From Phycisphaera sp. (lineage in GTDB: Bacteria; Planctomycetota; Phycisphaerae; Phycisphaerales; SM1A02): DNA of 64,000 nucleotides. Made by a program: the position numbers and the translations under genes. Numbering within the stretch: the first letter of the stretch is position 1; every line of letters starts with the position of its first letter. The notes under the pieces are model-generated. The model worked only from the letters and a program-made list of their open reading frames with translations, was not told the DNA's origin and did no database searches. Shown here piece after piece: positions 19,172 through 29,308 of the stretch. The DNA lies in contig WGMP01000021.1 in the NCBI GenBank assembly GCA_016124975.1, positions 1 through 64,000 of the forward strand, written 5' to 3'.

Positions 19172-21055
19172 ATGGCGCCCTCGATGGCGGACCTTCCTGC
19201 CGAACCGACCGAACTGCAGTCAGACCGTGGCGTCTTCCGCGCTGAGTACGAGCGAGAGCTCGGCACCTGGCTGCGGCGACGGCTCGGTCAGCTGTGCGTC
19301 GTCTACGCGGCCTTTCAGATCCTGTCGATTGCGGGGCTTCTGCTCGCAAGCGCCGTGCTCGAGACGGACGAGGCATCGATCACGCTCCACACGCCCGTCG
19401 GACCGATCGAGGTCAACCCGGGGTTGCAGGGCGGGACGGAGCCCGAGTCGACGGACGCGCCGGTGCCGGCAGACGAGCCTGAGCCGTCGGGCGCCGACGC
19501 CGAGGCTCGATCGGATGCCGCGAACGAGCGGTCGATCGACACGGCGGCGGACGAGCAGGCTGCGCCGAAGGCCGACTCGCGCGGCGATGGAACGGTCGAT
19601 GCAACGGCCGATGCAACGGTCGATGCGCAGGTCGACGCGCAGGGAGATGCGCAAGCCGGAAGCGCCATACAGCCCGCTCCATCCGAGCGGCGTGGGCGTC
19701 TCGCGGAGCCATGGGCGCCGAAGGTGCTGCAGCGGTCGCTGAATCCTGGCGTGGCCGCGATCGAGGCCGCGGAAGAGACCTTCGAGATTCCGCTCTGGGC
19801 ACTCGTCATCGCGGGCATCCCCTCCTTCGGCGTGATCGCGTGGTTTGGCCTCGTCATCAGGCCGAAACTCTTCACGCGCTCGGAGCTCGTCGCCGCGGCG
19901 ACGCGCATGATCCTCGCGCTCGGGCTCCTCAACTTCGGCTTCGAGTGCGCGCTCCTCCTCGCGGAGTCGGATGCGCCCGTCACGCCGCTCCTCTCGATCT
20001 TCTTCTGGCACCTGACGGCGTCGCTCTTCCTGCCGTGGACCTGGCGCGAGTCGCTGAAGCCGATCCTTCCGCTCCTCGCATGCTGGTTCCTGCTGCGGCT
20101 CGGTCTCGCGGCGAGCGACGGCAAGTGGCTTCTCTTCCTTGCGTCCGTGGCGGGGGCGCCGTTCCTCTTCGCGCCCGCCCTCATCCTCTGCTACGCGCGG
20201 CTCCGCTGGCACCAGCGGCGCTTCAAGAGCGGCTTCGTCGGTCGGCGGTTCCTCGCGATGCGGCGCGAGTTCCTGCAGGCGCGCGCCGTGCACGAGTCGC
20301 TCTTCCCGAGTCCGATGGACCTCGAGTGGCTGCGCTTCGACTTCGGCTACAGGCCCGCCGCGGACATCGGCGGCGACTTCATCCACGCGTGGGTCGACGA
20401 GTGGGATCGCTTCCATGTCGTCCTGATCGATGTCACGGGCCACGGCCTCGCGAGCGCGATGAGCGTGGCGCGCATCCACGGCGAGATCGAGCGGCTTCGC
20501 GACGAGCACCCCGAGGACGGACCCGCGCGCATGCTGGCGCGGCTCAATCGCTACTTCCACCGCCTGCTGTCGCGACACAAGCTGTTCGCGACGGGCGTCA
20601 TGCTGACGGTCGACCCGCGCACGGGCGAGGTGCGCTATGCGAACGCGGGGCATCCCCCCGTCTTCATCCGCTCGCGCGGCGGATTGCGCGAGCTCGAGTC
20701 GACGACCTTCCTCCTCGGCGCGGTCGACGGCGATCTCTTCGGCGAGGAGGAGCGATCGGTGCAGCTCGAGGAGGGCGACCGAATCATCCTGTTCACGGAT
20801 GGCGCCTACGACGCGCGCAGCCCCCGCGGCGAGCGCTTCGGGCTCGACAGGCTCCGCGACATCCTCGCGCGGCAGGCGACGCCGCCGAAGTGGCCCGCGT
20901 ATCTCATGCGGCTCATCGAGACCTACGAGGCGGGCATGCCCGAGGACGATCTCCTCATCGCGGAGATCGCGTTCCTGAGACGCCGATCGATCTCGAGCGT
21001 GACGGGCGACGAGCTGCCCGTGTCGCGCAGCGCGGCCGTCGGAGCGCGCGCGTGA
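19172..21055 (+). CDS. Membrane SpoIIE/PP2C-type serine phosphatase
   Basis: C-terminus RPAADIGGDFIHAWVDEWDRFHVVLIDVTGHGLASAMSVARIHGEIERL...YANAGHPPVFI...DGAYDARSPRGERFGLDRL; N-terminal TM segments and a low-complexity D/A/V/Q linker. Confidence 0.88.
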   Translation: MAPSMADLPAEPTELQSDRGVFRAEYERELGTWLRRRLGQLCVVYAAFQILSIAGLLLASAVLETDEASITLHTPVGPIEVNPGLQGGTEPESTDAPVPADEPEPSGADAEARSDAANERSIDTAADEQAAPKADSRGDGTVDATADATVDAQVDAQGDAQAGSAIQPAPSERRGRLAEPWAPKVLQRSLNPGVAAIEAAEETFEIPLWALVIAGIPSFGVIAWFGLVIRPKLFTRSELVAAATRMILALGLLNFGFECALLLAESDAPVTPLLSIFFWHLTASLFLPWTWRESLKPILPLLACWFLLRLGLAASDGKWLLFLASVAGAPFLFAPALILCYARLRWHQRRFKSGFVGRRFLAMRREFLQARAVHESLFPSPMDLEWLRFDFGYRPAADIGGDFIHAWVDEWDRFHVVLIDVTGHGLASAMSVARIHGEIERLRDEHPEDGPARMLARLNRYFHRLLSRHKLFATGVMLTVDPRTGEVRYANAGHPPVFIRSRGGLRELESTTFLLGAVDGDLFGEEERSVQLEEGDRIILFTDGAYDARSPRGERFGLDRLRDILARQATPPKWPAYLMRLIETYEAGMPEDDLLIAEIAFLRRRSISSVTGDELPVSRSAAVGARA

Positions 21056-22170
21056 CGCCTGCGGAGCTCGACGCGCTCTATCGCCGCGCCGTGCGGGCCG
21101 CCTCGCGCGGATTCGGCGGGGCGGAACCGAACCCCATGGTCGGATGCGTGATCGTCGACGAGGCGGGCGCGATCGTCTCGACGGGCTTCCATCGTCGCTG
21201 CGGCGGGCCACACGCGGAGGTCGACGCGTTGGCCGCAGCGGGCGGGCGCGCGCGCGGTGCCACGGCGATCGTGACGCTCGAGCCCTGCGCCCATCGCGGC
21301 CGCACGGGCCCCTGCGCCGAGGCGCTCGCCGATGCGGGGGTCGCGCGGGTCTACTTCGCGGTGGCCGACCCGAACCCGTCTGCGGCGGGTGGCGCCGCGC
21401 GTCTTCGTGCGCGCGGCGTCGAGGCGGAGCACCGTCCGCATCCGCTCGCGGCGGAGCTGTCGCTTCCGTTCGTCCACCGCGTGCGCACGGGATTGCCGTG
21501 GATCGCGGCCAAGTGGGCGCAGTCGATCGACGGCGCGGTGGCGCTTGCGTCGGGCGAGAGCCAGTGGCTGAGCTGTGCGCGGAGCAGGCGGGCGGTGCAC
21601 CGCGCGCGCGGCCGCGTTGACGCGATCCTCACGGGAATCGGCACGGTCCTCGCGGACGACCCGCAGCTCACCGCGCGCGGCGTGCGTGTGTCGCGGGTGG
21701 CGCGGAGGATCGTCTTCGACCCCGACGCGATGACGCCGACCGAGGCGCGGGTCCTTTCCAAGGACGCGCCGACTGAGATCCTGGTGCGCGCCGACCTCGA
21801 TGCGCGCGGTGCGGCGCGCGCGGAGCGGCTCGCGGCGCGCGGCGCCACGATCCGCGCGCTTGGGCCGCGCGATTCGATGCGCGAGCCGCTGACGGCCCTC
21901 GCGCGCGACGGAGTCTCGACGGTGCTCGTCGAGTCGGGCGGAGGCGTCGTCGGGAGGCTCCTCGCGGAGGATCTCCTCGACGAGGCGTGGGTGTTCGTGG
22001 CACCGCTCGTTGTCGGCGACGAGGCGGCCATTCGCGCGGTGCGTGGCCTCGATCCGACGGCCCTCGCGGGCATCGCGCGCGCGCGGCTCGTCTCGTTGCG
22101 CCGACGCGGCGCGGACGCGCTGCTTCAGTATCGCTGGCGAACGGCCGACGCGGATCCATCGACCTCGTAA
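21052..22170 (+). CDS. ribD: Bifunctional diaminohydroxyphosphoribosylaminopyrimidine deaminase / 5-amino-6-(5-phosphoribosylamino)uracil reductase
   Basis: GTG start overlapping the phosphatase stop; RAASRGFGGAEPNPMVGCVIVDEAG...GGPHAEVDAL...TLEPCAHRGRTGPCAEAL; WIAAKWAQSIDGAVAL...LTGIGTVLADDPQLTAR. Confidence 0.93.
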   Translation: MTPAELDALYRRAVRAASRGFGGAEPNPMVGCVIVDEAGAIVSTGFHRRCGGPHAEVDALAAAGGRARGATAIVTLEPCAHRGRTGPCAEALADAGVARVYFAVADPNPSAAGGAARLRARGVEAEHRPHPLAAELSLPFVHRVRTGLPWIAAKWAQSIDGAVALASGESQWLSCARSRRAVHRARGRVDAILTGIGTVLADDPQLTARGVRVSRVARRIVFDPDAMTPTEARVLSKDAPTEILVRADLDARGAARAERLAARGATIRALGPRDSMREPLTALARDGVSTVLVESGGGVVGRLLAEDLLDEAWVFVAPLVVGDEAAIRAVRGLDPTALAGIARARLVSLRRRGADALLQYRWRTADADPSTS

Positions 22171-22198
22171 GCGCCGTGGTCGCGTCGCGCCTCCGCGC

Positions 22199-23599
22199 TC
22201 ACGGCGCCGCGGGCTTCGGCTTGAAGCCGAGTTCCGCAGGTGAAAGCGGCAGCTCGATCGCCCCGTGCATGCGCAGCACGCCGTCGCCGTTCTCGAAGGC
22301 GACGCCCGCCGCGCCGCTTGGGTCGCTGCGTGTGGCGATACGCACCGTGTCGATCGCCTCGCCCGCGAAACCGCGCAGCGTCACGGTCGCGATCGCGCGG
22401 TCGCTCGGGAACGGCGCCACCTCGATCGCGGACGCGCGCGTCTCACAGAGCGCGGTGAGCAGGCGCTCGACGGTGGCGGCGTCGACGGCGCCGTCGCGGG
22501 TCGATCCATCGGCGTCCGAGCGCCGCGCCGTCCAGCCCGACACCTCGCGCCGCAGCTCGATGCGCTCCGCTCCGCGCACGATCTCAAGCCCGCCGACATC
22601 GGACGCCCGCGCACCCGTTCCCGTCGGGTCGACCAGTCGATCGACGCGCGGCACCATCGCGACGAGCGACTCGGCGGGCACGCGCACGACGGTGCTCGTT
22701 CCCTCGACGAGGCCGAAGCGGTCCTGCGCGCCGATCGAGACCGGGTCGCCGATCAGGAGGCTCGCGGGCACTCCGCCGCTCGTCACGGAGAGTGTCGCCG
22801 CGGGCGGCGCGAGGCCGTAGGCTGCGAGCTCCGCTGGGCGATCGACGATGAAGCCCGCCGAACGCGCGCGACGGAGCGCGTCGACGAGTTCCTCCGCGCG
22901 CTCGCGGTCCGCCCGCGTGCGCACGACGCCGTCGAGGCGATAGCTTCGGCCCTCGCGGCGGAGCACCGTGGCGACGCCCGCCGACGAGAGCTCGACGCGG
23001 TCGACCTCGCCGAGGCCCGCGAAGAGATCGCGGCTGCGGAACTCGCGTGGGTCGCGGTCGAGCACGAAGTCGTGCAGCACGCCGTCGACGACCTCGTAGC
23101 CCGCTGACGGCGTCGCGGGCGCAAGGCGCGCGAAGGCGCGGCCCGCGAGGCTGCGGCGGCCGAGTTCGAAGACCGTGGTGCGCGCGGCCTCTCCCGCGCG
23201 GGCGCGCTCGACGAAGGTGACGCGCGCAAGCGGTGGGTCGAGTCCGACCTCCGCGAGCCCCTGCCCTTCGCCTTCGCCTGCGCCAGGCGCGGCCGCCGCC
23301 ACGCTCCGCACGCTCTCGAGCTTGAGCGCGCGCACGGCGAGCTGTCGCACGCTCCATCCATCCGCCGCATGCACGACGGGCTCCGTCTGCCACCAGAGCT
23401 CGCCGCGACGCTCGAAGCGGTGGCGCACGCCCTCGCGCTCGACGACGACCTCCGCGAGGTTCTCTGGGTCGAGCGCACCAGTCGAGAGCAGCGCGGTGCG
23501 CGCGCGCGTCGCCTCGGTCGACTCGCGCGGCGCCTTCCACGCCAGGACCCCGAACGCGACCGCGAGAATGAGCGCGATGGGAAGCCGCATGTGCCTCAT
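22199..23599 (-). CDS. DUF4340-like protein of an ABC (Gld-type) module
   Basis: MRHMRLPIALILAVAFGVLAWKAPRES..., VVEREGVRHRFERRGELWWQTEPVVHAADGWSVRQLAVRALKLESVRSV...LADVGLDPP pattern; ATGA overlap with the upstream GldG-like gene. Confidence 0.7.
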   Translation of the reverse strand: MRHMRLPIALILAVAFGVLAWKAPRESTEATRARTALLSTGALDPENLAEVVVEREGVRHRFERRGELWWQTEPVVHAADGWSVRQLAVRALKLESVRSVAAAAPGAGEGEGQGLAEVGLDPPLARVTFVERARAGEAARTTVFELGRRSLAGRAFARLAPATPSAGYEVVDGVLHDFVLDRDPREFRSRDLFAGLGEVDRVELSSAGVATVLRREGRSYRLDGVVRTRADRERAEELVDALRRARSAGFIVDRPAELAAYGLAPPAATLSVTSGGVPASLLIGDPVSIGAQDRFGLVEGTSTVVRVPAESLVAMVPRVDRLVDPTGTGARASDVGGLEIVRGAERIELRREVSGWTARRSDADGSTRDGAVDAATVERLLTALCETRASAIEVAPFPSDRAIATVTLRGFAGEAIDTVRIATRSDPSGAAGVAFENGDGVLRMHGAIELPLSPAELGFKPKPAAP

Positions 23600-26388
23600 G
23601 CGCGCATCCTCCTTCGCCCGACGAACGCCGCGCCAACTGCGAGCGGCGCAAGCGCAAGCACTCCGCCGAAGCCAAACGCCCACGCGCTGCGCGCGCCGTC
23701 GCCGAGCGACTCGATGCGCGGGACCTCTCGTCCGCTCAGGCCGCCGTCGAGGAGATCCTCGCGACCGGAAAGCCACGCGACCGACGCGAGCAGGAGTTCA
23801 CGGTTTCCAGGGTTGACAAGCGCCGTGCGTCCGCCGCCGAGGTCGTCCGACAGATCGGCGACGCTCGTCAGGAGCCATCCGCCGCTCGCGACGACGGCCA
23901 CGCGGTGCAGCGCTCCTTCGAAGGGCCGCTCGGCCAGCACCGCGACGGGCAGCGCGCGGTCGAAGCGCTTCGAGGCGGGCACCTCGCGCACGCCGTCGCC
24001 ATCGCCGCGCCAGTCGTCGGCGAGCCACCGCGACGACGAGGGCTCGATCGAGACCGCTGTCTCGACACGCACGCCCTGCGGCAGCGCGTCGGCGATCTTC
24101 ACAGACATCGGCTGGTTGAGAAGGATCGCCCTCCCCCGCACGCGCGACGCGACAGGCGACGAACCTGCGGGCCTATCGATCAGCTGCCACGGGCGCACCT
24201 CGGGAGTGCCATCGGGCTTCGCGGCGAGTTCAAGCACCACGCGCGCGGCATCGACCTCGACGCCGAACGGCGCCAGGACGCCGCTCCACGGGTCGGGCTG
24301 CCCGAGCAGCGAGAGCAGGCTTCGGCCCGCCGTGAGGAGGATCGGCGCACCATCGCGCACAAGCCCCTCCACCTCGCGGACGAGGAGCTTCTCGTCGCGC
24401 GAGAGGTCGAGCTGCGCGCGGCGAAGCGCGGGCAGCACCACGAAGACCTGCGTCTTTCCCGCGGCGGCCGTCGGGCGCTCGCCGCGGCCGGGCGTCCACT
24501 CGCGCACGCCGTAGCCCGCGCTGCGGAGCGCGTCGGCGACGGCGACGAGGTCGGAGTGGTCTTGCTTCGGCCGCAGGAGCGACTCGCGCTCGCTGTGGAC
24601 GAAGACGACCTCGGGCATCGTGCCGCCTGCGATGCTGCGCACGGCGCCAGAGAGGACTTCCTCGCCGCGGAAGCTCCAGCTGTAGCTGATCCGATCGGCG
24701 CCCTGCGCGGCCGCCGCACGCGGGAAGATCCGCCACGCGGGCACGACCGCGAGACGCCCGCCGCCAGAGACGACCGCAGCCTCGCCGCGCACGAGCTCGC
24801 GCCCGAGCGCGTCGAGCTCGAACGCAGGAAGCGCCTCGAGTTCCTGGCGCGCGGCCTGCATGCGCGCGGAGAAGTCTTCGTAGCGGTCGATGCGCGAGGC
24901 GACGATCTGGCGCACCGTCGCAGGAACACCCGCCTGCGTGCGCCACTCCGAGAAGAGCGTCGCGGCCGACGCGAGCTGGTCGCCCCACACGCGGAACCCG
25001 CGCGCGAGCGAACTGCGCGCCCCCTCGAGGTCGGGAAGCGGCCGCGTGGCGCTCGTGCGCGTCATCTCCTCCACTTCGCCGCGGAACTGACCGCCGTCGG
25101 TCGCGACCTGCGCGAAGAGCGCAGCGACCTGCTCGAGCGTGCGCCGCACGGGGCTCTCGGGCGGCAGCTGCTGTGCGGCCGCGCGAAGCCCTGCAGGTTC
25201 GCCCGCGCTCTCGACGCGGAAGGCGTCGAAGACGGCGAGCGCGCGCGCGATCGCAGCCTCGCTCGACGCAAGCTCGGAAGAGCGGCCCGCGACGAGTTCG
25301 CCGAGCGAGCGGTCGAACTCCCCCGCCTGCGCGGGGTCGCCCGGGTCGATGCGCCGCGCGTCGATCGCCGGGTTCGCCTCGCGGAAGCGGCGCAGGACCT
25401 CGTCGATCTGCCGAAGGACGGCCGGGTCTGCCGCGCTCGCGTCGACGAAGAGAAGCACCTTCCACGGGCCCTCGAGCCCGCGCAGGAGTTCCTCTGTCGA
25501 GGGCGCGAGGCTGTAGGCGCGCGTCTTGGTGGCGTCGGCCTCGATGCGCAGCGCGCCCTGCGAGAGGAAGGCGACCGCGGCCGAGAGGCATGCGATGGTC
25601 GCGAGCGTGAACGAGACCGCCTCCGCCCGCGCGGCGAAGCGCCCGATCGCCGTGCGTCCGCCGCGGCCGCGCACGCGCTCGAGCGAGACGGCCGCCGCGA
25701 CGAGCCCAGCGAGCGCGAGCGCCACGAAGTAGGCGACCGACGCGCTGTCGAAGAGCCCGAGCGAGAAGCCCTCGAGCCTGCGCAACGGATCCGCGGCGGC
25801 CGCGATCGGAGCCCACTCGAGCGGAAGCACCCCGACGAGGAGCCGCGAACCCGCGACGAGCGCAAGCCACAGGAAGAACGCGCCGAGGAACGCCACCGTC
25901 TGGCTCGCGGTCAGCGTCGAGACCGCGATGCCCACCGACGCCGCCGCAAAGCCTGCGAGGAAGAGCCCGAGGAGGCCGCAGGCGATCTCGCCGTAGTCGG
26001 GGCTCGCATGGAGCTCGAGCGGAATCGCAAGGAGCGCGGTCGGCACCAGGCTCGCCGCGACGAGCGCCGCGCAGGCGATGGCCTTTCCCGCCACCATCTC
26101 GGTCGTCGAGAGCGGGCTTGCGAAGAGCGTCTCCCAGGTCTTGACGCGGAACTCCTCGCTGAAAGCGCGCATCGAGATCGCGGGCGCCGTTGCAAGCAGC
26201 GCCCACCCCGCGGCGAGGATCGCCGCGCGGAGCGTCGCGGGCTGCCCCTCCTCGAACGACGCCGAGAAGAACGCGACCGACGCGACGATGCCCGCGATCG
26301 CGAGCACGATCCACGCGGTCGGCGAGGCGAACGCGCTGCGGATCTCGCGCGACGCGACCGAGGAGATGCGGCGGATCGACGCCGTCAT
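23596..26388 (-). CDS. ABC transporter permease fused to a GldG-like auxiliary domain
   Basis: N-terminal six-TM ABC-2 permease (MTASIRRISSVASREIRSAFASPTAWIVLAIAGI...), then KTRAYSLAPSTEELLRGLEGPWKVLLFVDASAADPAVLRQIDEVLRRFREANPAIDARRIDPGD (GldG-like). Confidence 0.8.
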   Translation of the reverse strand: MTASIRRISSVASREIRSAFASPTAWIVLAIAGIVASVAFFSASFEEGQPATLRAAILAAGWALLATAPAISMRAFSEEFRVKTWETLFASPLSTTEMVAGKAIACAALVAASLVPTALLAIPLELHASPDYGEIACGLLGLFLAGFAAASVGIAVSTLTASQTVAFLGAFFLWLALVAGSRLLVGVLPLEWAPIAAAADPLRRLEGFSLGLFDSASVAYFVALALAGLVAAAVSLERVRGRGGRTAIGRFAARAEAVSFTLATIACLSAAVAFLSQGALRIEADATKTRAYSLAPSTEELLRGLEGPWKVLLFVDASAADPAVLRQIDEVLRRFREANPAIDARRIDPGDPAQAGEFDRSLGELVAGRSSELASSEAAIARALAVFDAFRVESAGEPAGLRAAAQQLPPESPVRRTLEQVAALFAQVATDGGQFRGEVEEMTRTSATRPLPDLEGARSSLARGFRVWGDQLASAATLFSEWRTQAGVPATVRQIVASRIDRYEDFSARMQAARQELEALPAFELDALGRELVRGEAAVVSGGGRLAVVPAWRIFPRAAAAQGADRISYSWSFRGEEVLSGAVRSIAGGTMPEVVFVHSERESLLRPKQDHSDLVAVADALRSAGYGVREWTPGRGERPTAAAGKTQVFVVLPALRRAQLDLSRDEKLLVREVEGLVRDGAPILLTAGRSLLSLLGQPDPWSGVLAPFGVEVDAARVVLELAAKPDGTPEVRPWQLIDRPAGSSPVASRVRGRAILLNQPMSVKIADALPQGVRVETAVSIEPSSSRWLADDWRGDGDGVREVPASKRFDRALPVAVLAERPFEGALHRVAVVASGGWLLTSVADLSDDLGGGRTALVNPGNRELLLASVAWLSGREDLLDGGLSGREVPRIESLGDGARSAWAFGFGGVLALAPLAVGAAFVGRRRMRA

Positions 26389-27413
26389 GCGCCGCCCCCC
26401 GCGCCGTGCGGCGCATCGCCGTCGCGGCGCGCCGCATCGTGCACCAGCTCGACGAACACGCTCTCGAGGCTGCGGACCTCGGCGCCCGCCCGGCGCACGC
26501 GAAGGCCCCTAGCCGCGAGCGCACGCACCGCCTCGGCGCGCGCGGCGTCGTCGGCGAGCGCGAGTTCGCTGCGCCACCATCCGTCCGCAAGCGCGCGCGC
26601 GGCGACGCCCGCGGGCGGCGCGTCCGTCTCGACGACGAACGACGAGCCCTCGCTCGCGCGCGCACGGAACGCCTCGAGCGTCTCATGGACGACGAGCCGG
26701 CCACCCGCGATCACGGCCAGTTCGCCGCACACGCTCTCGACCTCGGAAAGGAGGTGCGACGAGAAGAGGACGAGGCGCGATTGGCCGAGCTCCCGCACGA
26801 GCGTGCGGAAGACGAGCGTCTGACCTGGGTCGAGGCCGACCGACGGCTCGTCGAGGATCACGAGCGCAGGGTCGCCGAGGATGGCGGCCGCGAGACCCAC
26901 CCGCTGCTGCATGCCCTTCGAGAGGGTGCCCGCACAGCGATGCGCGAAGCGCGCGACATCGCAGCGGCGCATGCACTCGTCGATCGCGGCGCGCGCCCGC
27001 GCCCCTGAGAGCCCCGCGAGGCCCGCGCGGAAGCGCATGTGCTCGAGCACCGTGAGTTCAGGCGAGAGCGGCGCGGACTCGGGGAGATATCCGATGCGCG
27101 AGCGGACCGTCGCACCCGCGCGCCGCGCGTCGAGCCCGGCGACCTCGAGGACGCCCTCGTCAGGCTCGAGGATGCCCGCGATCATGCGGATCGTGGTCGT
27201 CTTGCCGGCGCCGTTTGGGCCGAGCAGCCCGCACACGCCTCGCGATGGCAGCGCGAGGTCGATGCCGCGCACGGCCGTCACCGCGCCGAACCGCTTCACA
27301 AGCCCGCGCGCGCGGACACCAAGCGGTGCGCCTGCGGCAAGCGCCGATCCCTGTGCGCGTTCGGTGTTGGCGGAGGTCGTCGAGGCCATCATCGCGCGGC
27401 TTTCATCGGGCAC
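26385..27413 (-). CDS. ABC transporter ATP-binding protein (GldA/CcmA-like)
   Basis: GARGLVKRFGAVTAVRGIDLALPSRGVCGLLGPNGAGKTTTIRMIAGILEPDEG...LSKGMQQRVGLAAAILGDPALVILDEPSVGLDP; overlaps the next gene by 4 bp. Confidence 0.92.
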   Translation of the reverse strand: MPDESRAMMASTTSANTERAQGSALAAGAPLGVRARGLVKRFGAVTAVRGIDLALPSRGVCGLLGPNGAGKTTTIRMIAGILEPDEGVLEVAGLDARRAGATVRSRIGYLPESAPLSPELTVLEHMRFRAGLAGLSGARARAAIDECMRRCDVARFAHRCAGTLSKGMQQRVGLAAAILGDPALVILDEPSVGLDPGQTLVFRTLVRELGQSRLVLFSSHLLSEVESVCGELAVIAGGRLVVHETLEAFRARASEGSSFVVETDAPPAGVAARALADGWWRSELALADDAARAEAVRALAARGLRVRRAGAEVRSLESVFVELVHDAARRDGDAPHGAGGGA

Positions 27414-27504
27414 GGAGCGGGCCAGAGTGTACTCCGCGGCCTTGTTCCACAGGGCGCACGCGGCAGACGATGGCTTCTACAATGCGCCCCCGCACGAAGG
27501 CCGC

Positions 27505-29082
27505 ATGTCCACGGAGACGCCATCGCCAGATCCGGCATCGCCGCACGATCCCCGCGCGGCGGGTGTTCATGGCCTCATCGGTCTGCGCGCGCTTGAACTC
27601 CTCGGCGAAGGCGTGGGCGTGGTCGAGCCGTCGGGCGAGATCGTGTGGATGAACAACCGCCTCGCCGGACAGTCGCCTGAGGTGCTTCGGCGTTTCGCGG
27701 ATGCATGCGTCGAGGCGATCTCCGCATGGCGCGCGTCGCCCGCGGCAAGCCAGACGATGCGCTCGGGCTTCCGAACGGGAAGCTCGTGGTTCGAGGTGGT
27801 GATGACGCCGCTTGCCCGAGGCGTCGAGCGCGTGCCTGTGCTCGAGGCCCCCGCGGGTCCGCTGCCCGCGGAGCGCCGCGAGGGCGCCGTGGCGCTGCTC
27901 GTCGACGCGACCCCCGCGCGCCGCATCCACGACCGCCTCGACGCGATCGATGCGGCGGGCGCAGAGTTCCTCAAGCTCGACGCGGAGTCGGTGCGCACGC
28001 TGAATGCCCCCGAGCGCCTGAAGCTCCTCGAAGGGCGCGTCATCGCGGCCACGCGCAGCCTCCTCGGGTTCGACCACTTCGAGTATCGCCTGACCAACCG
28101 CCGCAGCGAGCAGCTCGAGCTCGTCTTCTGCTCGGGCCTCGTGCCGCTTGGAATCGGCGAGCGTATCTTTGCCCGCGCCGAGGGAAACGGGCTGAGCGGC
28201 GTGGTCGCCTCGACCGGCAAGAGCATCGTCTGCCGCGATGTCGCGGCGGACCCGCGCTACATCGGCGGCCTTCCCGGCGCGCGCAGCTCGCTGACCGTAC
28301 CGCTTGTCCTCCACGGCCGCGTCATCGGTGTCCTCAACGCCGAGAGCGAGAAGCCCGCGCAGTTCGACGACGAGGACCGGCTCGCGGCGGAACTGATCGC
28401 GCGCTATGTCGCGCTCGCGCTCAATCTCCTCGACATGCTCGTCGCCGAGCGCGTGGAGACGGCGCGCACGGTCCTCGCGAACCTCGCGCGCGAGTCCACG
28501 CCGCTTCTCGACGCGATCGCCACCGACGCACGCACGCTGCACGGCGCGCTCGGCACAGACGCGGCCGCGACCACCGAGCGCATCATCGAGCGCACCGCGC
28601 GGCTCGACGAACTGGTCCGCAACGGCGCGACGACCCCGAGCGGCGTGCTCGGCGCGGCCGAGGCGCTCTGCGAAGGCGCGCGCGACCCCGTGTTCGCAGG
28701 CCGCCGCATCCTCGTCGCGGACGACGAGCCGTCGATCCGCCGCACGGTGCGGGCGGTGCTCGAACAGCAAGGCTGCGAAGTGTCGGAGTTCGCGGACGGC
28801 GCCACCGCGATCACCGCGATCCGCGAGCTCGTCGCTGCGGGAACGCCGCCCGACCTCGTCATCTCCGATGTCCGCATGCCCGACGCGAACGGCTACGAGG
28901 TCTTCCGCGCCGCGAAGGACGCGTCGCTTGCGATTCCCGTGATCCTGATGACGGGCTTCGGCTACGACCCGAACCACTCGATCGTGCGCTCGAGCCAGGA
29001 GGGGCTGCACTGCTTCCTCTTCAAGCCGTTCCAGGTCACACAGCTCCTCGAGGAATCGCGCAAGGCGCTGCTGCGCGAGTAG
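27505..29082 (+). CDS. PAS-like/GAF sensor with C-terminal response-regulator receiver domain
   Basis: GVGVVEPSGEIVWMNNRLA (PAS-like); SGVVASTGKSIVCRDVAADPRYIGGLPGARSSLTVPLVLHGRVIGVLNAESEKPAQFDDED (GAF); RRILVADDEPSIRRTVRAVLEQQGCEVSEF...PDLVISDVRMPDANGYEVF (REC). Confidence 0.88.
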   Translation: MSTETPSPDPASPHDPRAAGVHGLIGLRALELLGEGVGVVEPSGEIVWMNNRLAGQSPEVLRRFADACVEAISAWRASPAASQTMRSGFRTGSSWFEVVMTPLARGVERVPVLEAPAGPLPAERREGAVALLVDATPARRIHDRLDAIDAAGAEFLKLDAESVRTLNAPERLKLLEGRVIAATRSLLGFDHFEYRLTNRRSEQLELVFCSGLVPLGIGERIFARAEGNGLSGVVASTGKSIVCRDVAADPRYIGGLPGARSSLTVPLVLHGRVIGVLNAESEKPAQFDDEDRLAAELIARYVALALNLLDMLVAERVETARTVLANLARESTPLLDAIATDARTLHGALGTDAAATTERIIERTARLDELVRNGATTPSGVLGAAEALCEGARDPVFAGRRILVADDEPSIRRTVRAVLEQQGCEVSEFADGATAITAIRELVAAGTPPDLVISDVRMPDANGYEVFRAAKDASLAIPVILMTGFGYDPNHSIVRSSQEGLHCFLFKPFQVTQLLEESRKALLRE

Positions 29083-29171
29083 GAGCGCGCGTCATCGACG
29101 CCATAGCCCAGGGGGTCCGAGTGCGTCACGATGCGGACGAAGTCGTGCCAGTCATCGACTCCGACGCGTGT

Positions 29172-29277
29172 CGTTCCGCAGGTTGAAACCTGCGGGCACC
29201 CCTCGTGAGTGACTCCCACGACCTGAACCTTGCGACACGAACATCAGGGGTGCCCGTGGACTTCAGTCCGCGGAACG
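29172..29277. repeat. REP/BIME-like element, copy 1
   Basis: Arm CGTTCCGCAGGTTGAAACCTGCGGGCACCCCT (29172-29203) and inverted arm AGGGGTGCCCGTGGACTTCAGTCCGCGGAACG (29246-29277); each arm contains its own hairpin. Confidence 0.85.
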
Positions 29278-29308
29278 GATGGTGTCAGCCTTCGACTCCG
29301 GCGGTTTG

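Noticed and set aside
23905-26823. 972-aa plus-strand ORF
   Set aside because: Shadow of the GldG-fusion and ABC ATPase genes; extreme Arg/Glu/Ala bias.
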